A stretch of DNA of 12,605 nt, from assembly GCA_049276515.1 (NCBI GenBank), contig JBASWO010000188.1, positions 1 through 12,605 of the forward strand, written 5' to 3'. Made by a program: the position numbers and the translations under genes. This DNA comes from JAATFY01 sp049276515 (GTDB lineage Bacteria; Pseudomonadota; Alphaproteobacteria; UBA9219). Under the pieces are notes generated by a model. That model ran no database searches, was not told where the DNA came from, and saw only the letters and a program-made list of their open reading frames with translations. Below, piece after piece: positions 4,076-11,763 of the stretch. Each line of letters begins with the position of its first letter. The first letter of the stretch is position 1.

Positions 4076-5980
4076 ATGCCGAAAAAACGTCGCGTCTTAG
4101 GACCGCACCACAAAGCTAAAGCAAGCGATGGTGGTTTTTCCAAAACGCTCATCAAAGGCATTATTCTCTGTATGATCTGGGGCGGTATTTTTACCGCAGC
4201 CTTCGTTGTCTATTGTGCTCTCGATCTGCCTGACATTCATCAGATTAGCCAAGAGCGCCGTCCATCAATCACTTTGCTAGCTGATGATGGTACAGTTTTC
4301 ACGCGTTACGGTGATTTGTATGGTGATCATGTAACGCTTGATAACGTTCCTCATTATTTACCTGAAGCCATCATTTCGATCGAAGATCGCCGCTTCTACT
4401 CGCATTTTGGCATTGATCTTCTGGGTATGGCGCGAGCTCTCGTGCGCAATATTACGGCAGGGCATGTCGTTCAAGGTGGTTCAACTTTAACGCAGCAATT
4501 AGCAAAAAATCTTTTCTTATCACCCGATCGAACGCTCAAGCGCAAAGTTCAAGAAATGCTTTTGGCGCTCTGGCTCGAGAAAAACTACACCAAAGACCAA
4601 ATTCTAACGGCCTATCTCAATCGCGTATATTTGGGTGCTGGCACCTATGGTGTTGATGCGGCATCACGCATTTATTTTGGTCAACCAACCCAAGATATCG
4701 ATTTGCGTGAGGCGGCAATACTTGCAGGTATTTTGCGCGCACCCTCGCGCTATTCGCCTAACAATGATCCCGTACAGGCTATGGCACGCGCCAAACTTGT
4801 CCTAGAGGCGATGGTGGATGAAGGTTACATAACCGAAAAGCAAAAGCGTGCTGCTATTAACAGTGTACCAGCGCCGAAAAAGAAACCCGTTGCTTCAGGC
4901 GATGGTCGTTATTTTGCCGATTGGGTGCAAGATCAAATCGGACCATTGATCGAAGATAATGCACAAGACATCACAGTTTATACGACCCTTGATATGGGCT
5001 TGCAGCGTGCCGCTGATCGTCAAGTTGATGCAATTTTGGCTAAACAAGAACAAGACGTATCTCAAGCTGCTCTCGTTACGCTCTCACAGGATGGTGCTGT
5101 GCGCGCGATGGTGGGTGGAAGAGACTATAAGACCAGCCAATTTAATCGCGCTACACAAGCGCTACGCCAACCAGGCTCTGCCTTTAAGCCGATTGTTTAT
5201 CTCGCGGCTATTCAACAAGGTTTAATGCCGGATGATATGCTTCTTGATGCACCGATTAGATTAGGTCGATGGTCGCCAGAAAATTTTGATGGCAAATATC
5301 GTGGCAATGTCACGGCACGTGAAGCCTTGGCAGAATCTCTTAATACAGTCGCTGTTCGTGTTTTTCAGCAAGCCGGTGTTGATAACGTCATTCGCACTGC
5401 GCGCGATTTGGGTATCAGCTCGCCTTTAGCTCGTGAAGCAGCTCTAGCGCTTGGGGCAAGTGAAGTAACGCCACTTGAATTAACAGCTGCTTATGCGTCT
5501 TTAGCAGCCGGAGGCCGCGCGATCACGCCTTATGCCATTAAAGAGGTGCGTAATCGGGAAGGGCAAATTCTTTATACACATCCCCATGTCACGCCACCGC
5601 GCACGGTGAGCGAGGGCGCCGTCGAAGTCTTGACCAGCATGATGCAAGATGTGGTCCGCTATGGCACAGGCAGACGTGCCGCATTGGGCGGCCGTGAGGT
5701 GGCTGGTAAAACAGGAACAAGCTCAGATTATCGTGATGCCTGGTTCATGGGCTTTACAGGTAATTACACGACAGGTGTTTGGTTGGGGAATGATGACAAT
5801 CACCCCATGCAGAAAATTGTCGGCGGTAGCCTACCGGCACAATTGTGGCATGATTATATGGTTGAAGCTGAAGCTAAAGTTCCCGAACGTGGCTTAAATA
5901 GCAGTGGTTTTACAGGTGCGGTCACCCAAGACATCTCGAAAGCCTTTGGTGACTTCATTCACGAAATAACCGGAGACTAG
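4076..5980 (+). CDS. bifunctional class A penicillin-binding protein (PBP1A type)
   Basis: A 634-residue peptidoglycan synthase. A basic cytoplasmic N-terminus is followed by one membrane anchor (about 27-49). The GT51 glycosyltransferase domain (about 75-245) polymerises lipid II; it has EDRRFYSHFG with catalytic E103, GGSTLTQQLAKN (134-145), E160 in the KVQE motif and LNRVYLG (181-187). The transpeptidase domain (about 295-600) has S368xxK371 (PGSAFK), S421-L-N and K545-T-G-T, so it is complete and should bind beta-lactams. At 634 residues it is shorter than E. coli PBP1A and leaves little room for an extra OB domain between the catalytic units. ATG 4076 has a GGGG about 5 nt upstream; a basic start before the anchor fits. 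It lies after the hsp20 terminator and converges with the GT9 gene, sharing the CTAG that holds both stops. Confidence 0.95.
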   Translation: MPKKRRVLGPHHKAKASDGGFSKTLIKGIILCMIWGGIFTAAFVVYCALDLPDIHQISQERRPSITLLADDGTVFTRYGDLYGDHVTLDNVPHYLPEAIISIEDRRFYSHFGIDLLGMARALVRNITAGHVVQGGSTLTQQLAKNLFLSPDRTLKRKVQEMLLALWLEKNYTKDQILTAYLNRVYLGAGTYGVDAASRIYFGQPTQDIDLREAAILAGILRAPSRYSPNNDPVQAMARAKLVLEAMVDEGYITEKQKRAAINSVPAPKKKPVASGDGRYFADWVQDQIGPLIEDNAQDITVYTTLDMGLQRAADRQVDAILAKQEQDVSQAALVTLSQDGAVRAMVGGRDYKTSQFNRATQALRQPGSAFKPIVYLAAIQQGLMPDDMLLDAPIRLGRWSPENFDGKYRGNVTAREALAESLNTVAVRVFQQAGVDNVIRTARDLGISSPLAREAALALGASEVTPLELTAAYASLAAGGRAITPYAIKEVRNREGQILYTHPHVTPPRTVSEGAVEVLTSMMQDVVRYGTGRRAALGGREVAGKTGTSSDYRDAWFMGFTGNYTTGVWLGNDDNHPMQKIVGGSLPAQLWHDYMVEAEAKVPERGLNSSGFTGAVTQDISKAFGDFIHEITGD

Positions 5981-6915
5981 CTCCGCTTCAGTAAAGCTTC
6001 TGCTGCAGTAAGGGCTTTATCAACGCTCAGGCTACCCATCAGATTGGGCGCATTCGCGCCTTGATAAGGTAAACAGCGCAAAAGAGCTTCGCGATCTTTA
6101 TCCGTACGAACAACAGCGCAACGCGGACCCCACGGCGCATAAATCTCTTCATAGCCAGGACCAAAAAGGCCCAATGTTGGCGTGCCGACGGCTGCTGATA
6201 AATGCATAAGCCCTGAATCATTGCCAATGAAGAGACGCGCTTCTTTTAAGCATGCGGCGACTGTAACCAGATCTTGGCCGATGATTGCCGTACTATTGGG
6301 GAGTGCTTGCAAAAGGGGTGCAATCTGCTGGCGCTCTTTTTCATCAGCTATAAGAAGGATATGAGCGCCAGGCAGCGCACCATAAGGAGCTGTGAGTTTC
6401 TGTGCCAATTGGATAAAGCGCTCAATGGGCCATTGTTTAACTGGCCAATTGGCTGCAGGGCCAAGCGCAATAAGAGGCCGTGTTGTTGGTAAAAGCTCTG
6501 TAGCTTTAATCCGTGCGTTTTCATCAATCCATATCGTTGGTGCGGGTGGTGGTGTTAAATCAAGCACAAGGCCATTGGTTATGACTTTATGTTGCAATCC
6601 ATTCGCTTTGACCCGGTAGGCACGCTTTTGAGCGCGTAAGAGGCGTGAAATCAGACTATCGCGTAAATCGACGATTAAATCCCACTCCGTGCTGGCACAT
6701 TGCTGCCAAAGCCTAAGCCAATGGAGATTCCATTTCCTCTTTTTGAGGATAATAAGGCGCTCTAATCGCGGCGTCGTTCGAAAGAGATCGGCCGCATAAG
6801 GGCCACAAGCAATAGTAAAAGCTGCATTTGGATAGCTTTCTACCATCCATGCTAAGAGCCCGGTCGAGAGTACCGCATCACCGACGCGATTAGATGTAAT
6901 GAACAGAATTTGCAT
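5977..6915 (-). CDS. GT9 glycosyltransferase (LPS heptosyltransferase-like)
   Basis: A 312-residue GT-B fold enzyme of family GT9. The N-terminal domain opens with MQILFITSNRVGDAVLSTGL, where D13 matches the catalytic Asp of heptosyltransferases in the conserved GD pair. The C-terminal nucleotide-sugar domain has LIALGPAANWPVKQWP (148-163) and the family signature GNDSGLMHLSAAVGTPTLGLFGP (231-253). Family members transfer heptose from ADP-heptose to lipopolysaccharide core at the inner face of the cytoplasmic membrane; the actual sugar here is not known. Its neighbour makes peptidoglycan, so both are envelope genes, but they converge and are not an operon. The start fits the family N-terminus exactly, yet no Shine-Dalgarno sequence precedes it. 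No terminator with a T-tract is seen at the convergence; CGGAG/CTCCG (5971-5985) is a short hairpin around the stops. Confidence 0.9.
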   Translation of the reverse strand: MQILFITSNRVGDAVLSTGLLAWMVESYPNAAFTIACGPYAADLFRTTPRLERLIILKKRKWNLHWLRLWQQCASTEWDLIVDLRDSLISRLLRAQKRAYRVKANGLQHKVITNGLVLDLTPPPAPTIWIDENARIKATELLPTTRPLIALGPAANWPVKQWPIERFIQLAQKLTAPYGALPGAHILLIADEKERQQIAPLLQALPNSTAIIGQDLVTVAACLKEARLFIGNDSGLMHLSAAVGTPTLGLFGPGYEEIYAPWGPRCAVVRTDKDREALLRCLPYQGANAPNLMGSLSVDKALTAAEALLKRS

Positions 6916-6943
6916 GGCGGGACGAAGATGCTAGATAGTTTGT

Positions 6944-7909
6944 ATGGCTGTCTACACCAAAGTTACCTCGAGCGATGCCGAAGAGTTTCTGCAAGCTTAT
7001 GATTTGGGCACACTGGAATCCCTCACGGGCATCCAACAGGGTGTAGAAAACACCAATTACTTTCTGAATACCAATAAAGGTCGTTATGTCCTGACGCTCT
7101 ATGAAAAGCGTGTCCAGACAGAGGATTTACCGTTCTTCATTGGACTTATGGAGCATCTGGCACAAAAAGGCTTGCCATGTCCTTTGCCCATTCGCGGTCT
7201 TGATGGGAAGGTTTTACGTCATATTGCTGACCGCCCCAGCATCATCATCACCTTTCTTGAAGGCCATATCAGCAACCGCATCTCAACCGAAGATTGCGCT
7301 GAGGTAGGCCGCAGCTTAGCGAAGATGCATCAAGCCGGGGCTGATTTTAAGTTGCAACGCGACAACAATCTCAGCGTCAAGGGCTGGGAAAATTTATTGA
7401 ATTTTTCAAAAGATCGCACAGATGAGATTTTTGTAGGGCTTGGTCAAATCTTACAACAAGAATTGGATTACTTGCGTAATCGCTGGCCCACCCATTTACC
7501 ACAAGGCGTTATTCACGCTGATCTCTTCCCAGATAATGTTTTCTTTAAAGGTCCCAAACTTTGTGGGTTAATTGATTTCTATTTTGCCTGCAATGATGTG
7601 CTGGCTTATGACCTCGGCATTTGTATCAACGCTTGGTGCTTTGAAAATCATTCGGCATTTAACATCACTAAAGCACGGGCACTGATCAAAGGGTATGAAG
7701 AGATCAGACCTTTATCGGCTGCAGAGAAAGACATGTTGCCTCTTTTATCACGCGGCGCTGCTCTGCGCTTTTTACTAACACGCCTTCATGATTGGCTCAA
7801 TCAAGTGCCCGATGCGTTGGTCAAACCAAAAGACCCGCTAGAATATCTAACGCGTCTTCAATTTCATCAATTAGTCAGCAATGTTTCAGCTTATGGGTTG
7901 GCAGCATGA
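6944..7909 (+). CDS. thrB: homoserine kinase, APH-fold type (ThrB)
   Basis: A 321-residue homoserine kinase of the aminoglycoside-phosphotransferase fold, as used in alphaproteobacteria and pseudomonads instead of the GHMP-type ThrB. It phosphorylates homoserine for threonine synthesis in the cytoplasm. The N-lobe holds GVENTNYFLNTNKGRYVLTLYE (33-54) with the ATP-binding Lys/Arg region. The catalytic loop is HADLFPDN (191-198, D193 the likely base and N198 a metal ligand), followed by LIDFYFA (209-215, D211 metal ligand) and AYDLGICINAWCF (221-233). The length matches the family. The stop overlaps the rnhA start in ATGA, so the two are translated together. The neighbouring order thrB-rnhA is familiar in alphaproteobacteria, often after ispH, which is absent here. 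Upstream, only 28 bases separate its ATG from the divergent GT9 ATG, and no Shine-Dalgarno is visible. Confidence 0.93.
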   Translation: MAVYTKVTSSDAEEFLQAYDLGTLESLTGIQQGVENTNYFLNTNKGRYVLTLYEKRVQTEDLPFFIGLMEHLAQKGLPCPLPIRGLDGKVLRHIADRPSIIITFLEGHISNRISTEDCAEVGRSLAKMHQAGADFKLQRDNNLSVKGWENLLNFSKDRTDEIFVGLGQILQQELDYLRNRWPTHLPQGVIHADLFPDNVFFKGPKLCGLIDFYFACNDVLAYDLGICINAWCFENHSAFNITKARALIKGYEEIRPLSAAEKDMLPLLSRGAALRFLLTRLHDWLNQVPDALVKPKDPLEYLTRLQFHQLVSNVSAYGLAA

Positions 7910-8346
7910 GTAAAGCCGTCGAAATCTTTACAGACGGTGCCTGCAGCGGCAATCCTGGACCCGGAGGTTGGGGTGCTCTTTTACGTTACGGCGATGTTGA
8001 AAAAGAGTTATCAGGTGGCGCTCCTGATACAACTAATAATCGTATGGAATTAATGGCAGCCATCGCTGCGCTCGAGAGTCTTACAAAGCCAACACACGTT
8101 ATTTTGCATACCGATAGTAAGTATGTGATGCAGGGTGCTGAAGAATGGATGCCCAACTGGATTAAACGTGGCTGGAAAACAGCCGACAAGAAGCCAGTTA
8201 AAAATGTTGATCTCTGGCAACGGCTCGATGCCGCCATGAAGCCCCACCAGATCAAATGGGTTTGGGTGCGCGGCCATTCAGGGCATATTGAAAATGAACG
8301 CGTTGATCAGCTTGCTGTCGCAGCGATCGAAGAATTTCGCTCATAA
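7906..8346 (+). CDS. rnhA: ribonuclease HI
   Basis: A 146-residue RNase HI that cuts the RNA strand of RNA-DNA hybrids (primer and R-loop removal). From ATG 7906 the catalytic residues fall at the same numbers as in the E. coli enzyme: D10 (IFTDGACSGNPGPGGW), E48 (NNRMELMA), D70 (HTDSKYV), H124 (RGHSGH) and D134. The basic handle region (about 80-100, WIKRGWKTADKKPVKN) is present. This agreement decides the start; the frame is open back to 7792, but that would add 38 residues inside thrB. It overlaps thrB by ATGA and ends at a bidirectional terminator. Confidence 0.97.
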   Translation: MSKAVEIFTDGACSGNPGPGGWGALLRYGDVEKELSGGAPDTTNNRMELMAAIAALESLTKPTHVILHTDSKYVMQGAEEWMPNWIKRGWKTADKKPVKNVDLWQRLDAAMKPHQIKWVWVRGHSGHIENERVDQLAVAAIEEFRS

Positions 8347-8377
8347 AAAAACGGCGGCTTAAAAAGGCCGCCGTTTT
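8345..8377. terminator. bidirectional terminator between rnhA and the peroxiredoxin gene
   Basis: CGGCGGC (8352-8358) pairs with GCCGCCG (8367-8373); an A-run before (8345-8351) and TTTT after (8374-8377) extend the stem and give U-tracts in both directions. The 7-nt tract on the minus strand favours stopping the peroxiredoxin transcript; rnhA from the other side ends at its foot. Confidence 0.9.
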
Positions 8378-8397
8378 CTATTTCTTAAAATCTAAGT

Positions 8398-8892
8398 TTA
8401 TGCAGCGGCTTTGGTGTCCAAAGCTTTCAGCATAGATTCTGCAGATGAAACTTCAAACGCGCCGGCTTTTTCAACAGCTACTGATTTGACGACACCATTA
8501 TCGACAAAGAGCGCAAAGCGTTGGCAGCGTGTGCCGAGGCCATAGCCGGTGCCATCCATTTCAAGGCCGAGCGCTTTGGTAAAAGTGCCATTGCCATCGG
8601 CTAGCATTGTAATACCTTCAGCTTTACCTTGCTCTTGCCAAGCCTTCATAACGAAGGGATCATTGACAGAGAGACAGGCAACTTCAACGCCTTGTGATTT
8701 AAACTTATCAAGGTTTTGAACATAACCAGGTAAATGTTTGGCTGAACATGTAGGTGTGAAAGCACCTGGTACTGCAAACATCACAACTTTTTTACCACTG
8801 AAAAAACTGTCGGTGGACATGTCTTGCATGCCGCTCGGGGTCAGTTGCTTGAGATTAACAGATGGAATTTTATCGCCGGCTTTGATGGTCAT
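8398..8892 (-). CDS. peroxiredoxin, Prx5-like (AhpC/TSA family, redoxin)
   Basis: A 164-residue thiol peroxidase reducing hydrogen peroxide and organic peroxides. The active-site motif is PGAFTPTCS (42-50), with peroxidatic C49, T46 and the likely catalytic R125 in TRCQRFALF. C73 and C123 are further cysteines that might act in resolution. The long loop DGTGYGLGTR (113-122) is typical of the Prx5 type in proteobacteria. There is no signal peptide, so the protein is cytoplasmic. The ATG has an AGGAGAG ribosome binding site 5-6 nt upstream. It starts 52 bases after dsbD on the same strand and is followed by a strong terminator, so a two-gene transcript is likely; whether there is an extra promoter in the AT-rich gap is unclear. 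Confidence 0.94.
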   Translation of the reverse strand: MTIKAGDKIPSVNLKQLTPSGMQDMSTDSFFSGKKVVMFAVPGAFTPTCSAKHLPGYVQNLDKFKSQGVEVACLSVNDPFVMKAWQEQGKAEGITMLADGNGTFTKALGLEMDGTGYGLGTRCQRFALFVDNGVVKSVAVEKAGAFEVSSAESMLKALDTKAAA

Positions 8893-8928
8893 TTTTCTCT
8901 CCTAATAGGGGGCTGCCGCACGTTACGT

Positions 8929-8942
8929 CTTTATATATAAAG
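8929..8942. promoter_or_regulatory. 14-bp perfect palindrome between dsbD and the peroxiredoxin gene
   Basis: CTTTATATATAAAG is perfectly self-complementary and begins (minus sense) two bases after the dsbD stop codon. It contains TATATA/TATAAA, which could serve as a -10 box, but I find no -35 match at 16-18 bp on the minus strand. It could be an operator, a weak RNA hairpin, or chance in AT-rich DNA. Confidence 0.3.
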
Positions 8943-8944
8943 AT

Positions 8945-11026
8945 TCAAGGTTGAGGCGGTTTTGCGGCCTTTTCTAGCGCCTCATGAATGGCTTTGGTTG
9001 TTAAAATTTCGGGCAATACAAGGCCTTGGGGTGCACCAGGGCCAAACACGATATTAAAAGGTATACCGTAACGCCCATGGCGTTTGAGGAAATCCGAAAT
9101 CACAGGGTCTGGATTAGTCCAATCAGCTTGCATAGCGATCACGTTTGAGTGAAAGAGCCGTTCGGTTATTTCTGCTTTCGATAAAATAAATTTCTTGTTG
9201 GCTTTGCAAGTTAAGCACCAATCAGCCGTGACATCGACAAACACGACCTTGCCTTCATCAATATCTGCTGCGATGGCACTTTCGCTAAAAGGCAACCAGA
9301 GGGCGTCAACAGTCGCGGGTGTTTTGGGAACAAAGGTGCCGGCAATCGTGAGAGCAACAGCAACTAAAATAAAATCAATGAGACCGAAGGTCACAAGTTT
9401 TTGTGAGATGCTGGTTTTACGTAAAGAGAGCAGAATAACAATGCCCAGCATGCTGAGGCCAATGAGGGTTGCAAACTTAACCGTAATTTGTGCCGCTAAA
9501 ACCCAGATCAACCAGAGGGCGGTGCACGCAAGCGCAAAACCAAGCACATGGCGTAAACGTACCATCCATGCGCCAGGTTTAGGTAATTTGGTAGCGATGC
9601 CGGGGAACAAAGCAATCGCGAGATAGGGTAAAATCATTCCAAAGCCAAGAGCAGAAAAAATAATCACAATATCAAGAGGGCCTGATGCGAGGGCAAAACC
9701 GACGGCCGTTCCAAGAAAAGGTGCTGTGCAGGGTGTGGCTAAGAGCGTTGCAAAAGCACCCGTCGCAAAATCACCCGCGAGTTTGGGATGATAGGCTGTG
9801 TCACTAACTTTATTGGCTAACCAACCTGGAAGTTGAATCTCACAAAGGCCCCAAAGATTAGCTGAAAAAAGCGTGAGAAGGGCAATCAGGAAAGCAAGGA
9901 AAAGGGGTTGTTGAAATTGCACGCCCCAGCCCAATGTCAGGCCAAACTCTTTAAGGGCAATTGTCATTCCAGCAAGAGCCAGGAAAGAAAAGAGAATGCC
10001 ACCTGCTGTCATAAGAAAACTTTGCCGGACGAGGTGTTTTTCGCCACCACCATGACTGACGACGCTTAAAATTTTCATCGACAAAACAGGTAAGACGCAA
10101 GGCATCAAATTCAAAATAAAACCACCAATCAAAGCAAAGAGCACAGCAAGGCCCAAAGGTAGGGTTGCAGATGGTGCTGGTGGTGCGATCGTTGGCTTGG
10201 GGCCAACGACACGCTGTTCCATAGAGCGGTCACCATCAGTGATAGTAACGGTCAGTGGCATCCCGGCTAAAGTAACGCCGTCTGACAAGGTATCGGCCGC
10301 TTTGACATAGAGGGTTGCGCTATGTTTATCAGCGTTGATCGTGGTGCGCGGTGCTGCAAAGGAAATGTTTTTTTCGTTTTCGATAAAAACATCAGGTGCT
10401 TGTAAGGGAAAGCGCGACTCAATTTGAATGGTTAGACTTTTTCCATCACTCACCATGCTTTTGAGGATAAGGCCTGATTGAGCGGCATTATCTGGCATAT
10501 CATCGCGTGCTTCTTTGATAAGCACAGCTTCCGCACCTTCACTGGCGGTGCCTTCAGGTATTTTGAGAGTGAGGACAAAGTTTTTGGGAATACAGATAGC
10601 GCTGCACACAAGGAGATCGACATTCACGGTGGCATTTAAGGCCTTACCGGCTTGTCTCAACGTGGCATCGATTGGAAAAACAATATGGCCCGTATAACCA
10701 ACTGTCTCGAGACCATAGGCCGTATAGCGCTTAGGGGAAGGAAAGAGTAATTGCGCGTCTTTGAGATTGCCTTCATCTGTTTGCGTAGCTTGCCAATCGA
10801 GAGAAGGGGGTAAGCCCGCAGCACCTGGTGAGCGCCAGTAGGTATGCCAGTTGGGCGCCATCTCCAATTCAAGGCCGAGTGAAATTTTTTGGTCTTGGCC
10901 AACAGCATCAACAGCCGATATGAGGCGAACATTGAGGGCCTCATCTTTTTGCCACTCACCAGCAAGCGCATAGGCATTCGTGGGCGCTAAGAATAACAAT
11001 GCGAAAAAAAGCCATATGTATTTCAT
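8945..11026 (-). CDS. dsbD: thiol:disulfide interchange protein DsbD, ScsB-like
   Basis: A 693-residue membrane electron conduit that moves reducing power from cytoplasmic thioredoxin to periplasmic partners. A signal peptide (about 1-20, cut near AYALA) precedes the periplasmic N-domain (about 22-280), with WHTYWRSPGAAGLPPSLDW at 60-78 as in alphaproteobacterial ScsB-type proteins and the redox pair C141/C145 (VCSAIC). The membrane domain (about 288-565, some eight segments) has C310 (MPCVLPVLSMK) and C433 (TPCTAP). The C-terminal thioredoxin-like domain carries C604/C607 (DWCLTC). All six functional cysteines are present. The start is supported by the signal peptide; the ribosome binding site is weak (CTGGAATT). 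The peroxiredoxin gene follows on the same strand and yqgE is divergent. The N-domain points to ScsB rather than classical E. coli DsbD. Confidence 0.95.
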   Translation of the reverse strand: MKYIWLFFALLFLAPTNAYALAGEWQKDEALNVRLISAVDAVGQDQKISLGLELEMAPNWHTYWRSPGAAGLPPSLDWQATQTDEGNLKDAQLLFPSPKRYTAYGLETVGYTGHIVFPIDATLRQAGKALNATVNVDLLVCSAICIPKNFVLTLKIPEGTASEGAEAVLIKEARDDMPDNAAQSGLILKSMVSDGKSLTIQIESRFPLQAPDVFIENEKNISFAAPRTTINADKHSATLYVKAADTLSDGVTLAGMPLTVTITDGDRSMEQRVVGPKPTIAPPAPSATLPLGLAVLFALIGGFILNLMPCVLPVLSMKILSVVSHGGGEKHLVRQSFLMTAGGILFSFLALAGMTIALKEFGLTLGWGVQFQQPLFLAFLIALLTLFSANLWGLCEIQLPGWLANKVSDTAYHPKLAGDFATGAFATLLATPCTAPFLGTAVGFALASGPLDIVIIFSALGFGMILPYLAIALFPGIATKLPKPGAWMVRLRHVLGFALACTALWLIWVLAAQITVKFATLIGLSMLGIVILLSLRKTSISQKLVTFGLIDFILVAVALTIAGTFVPKTPATVDALWLPFSESAIAADIDEGKVVFVDVTADWCLTCKANKKFILSKAEITERLFHSNVIAMQADWTNPDPVISDFLKRHGRYGIPFNIVFGPGAPQGLVLPEILTTKAIHEALEKAAKPPQP

Positions 11027-11075
11027 GACGCGCGAATTCCAGTTTTTTTGACTCTACATATCATGCAATAAACGA

Positions 11076-11081
11076 GTATAA
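11076..11081 (+). promoter_or_regulatory. candidate -10 box for yqgE
   Basis: A consensus TATAAT stands about 36 bases before the yqgE ATG in the 90-base divergent gap. A TTGACT lies upstream, but at 23 bp it is too far for a normal -35. Only the -10 is supported. Confidence 0.3.
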
Positions 11082-11116
11082 TCAGGAAGCTTAAAAAAGG
11101 TTATTGGGGTTCATTA

Positions 11117-11713
11117 ATGGATTTGGATAAGCCACCACCTGAGGAATTGTATAGTCAATCAGATTGGCTAACCGGCCAACTTCTCATTGCTATGCCCACA
11201 ATGCCAGATCCACGCTTTGCGCATGCTGTGATTTACATATGCTCGCATGGTCCCAATGGCGCTATGGGGTTGGTGCTAAACCGTCTTTTCAATGAAACCG
11301 ATTTCCCCAGCCTTCTTGAGCAACTCAATATTAAAACCTCCAGTGAGACCCCCAATATGCCTGTGCATTTTGGGGGCCCCGTTGAGGTAGGTAGAGGCTT
11401 TGTTTTGCATACATCAGACTATTTGCGGGAAGGCACCACCCGTATTGACGATACGATTTCACTCAGCGCCACAGTGGAGATTTTACAAGCCATTGCAAGC
11501 GGTGGCGGTCCTGAAAAAGCTGTTATGGCTTTAGGTTACACCGGCTGGGGCGCTGGCCAATTGGATGAGGAGATGAAGGCCAATGGCTGGTTGACGGCTC
11601 CAGCCGATGAAGCGCTCCTGTTTGATGCCGAGATTGATACCAAATGGCAACGGGCTTTAGCTAAAATTGGTATTAGCCCCGTCATGCTGTCGGGTGAGGC
11701 AGGACACGCCTAG
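11117..11713 (+). CDS. yqgE: YqgE/AlgH family protein (UPF0301)
   Basis: A 198-residue member of the YqgE/AlgH (DUF179) family. Conserved blocks are GQLLIAMPTMPDPRF (20-34), VIYICSHGPNGAMGLVLN (38-55), HFGGPVEVGRGFVLH (84-98) and ALGYTGWGAGQLDEEM (138-153). Family members are cytoplasmic; their biochemical role is poorly defined, and the old name AlgH reflects a link to alginate regulation in Pseudomonas. The ATG has GGGG about 8 nt upstream. The next gene starts 50 bases downstream on the same strand without a terminator between, so they may be co-transcribed. dsbD is divergent across a 90-base gap. Confidence 0.94.
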   Translation: MDLDKPPPEELYSQSDWLTGQLLIAMPTMPDPRFAHAVIYICSHGPNGAMGLVLNRLFNETDFPSLLEQLNIKTSSETPNMPVHFGGPVEVGRGFVLHTSDYLREGTTRIDDTISLSATVEILQAIASGGGPEKAVMALGYTGWGAGQLDEEMKANGWLTAPADEALLFDAEIDTKWQRALAKIGISPVMLSGEAGHA

Positions 11714-11763
11714 GTCAATTCGTGTTAAGATAGCTGATTCGTAGCTCGCCTCAGTTGTCATCC

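Noticed and set aside
7792..7905. Upstream in-frame extension of rnhA
   Set aside because: It lies inside thrB and would shift the catalytic residues away from the family's numbering; ATG 7906 overlaps the thrB stop in the usual ATGA manner.
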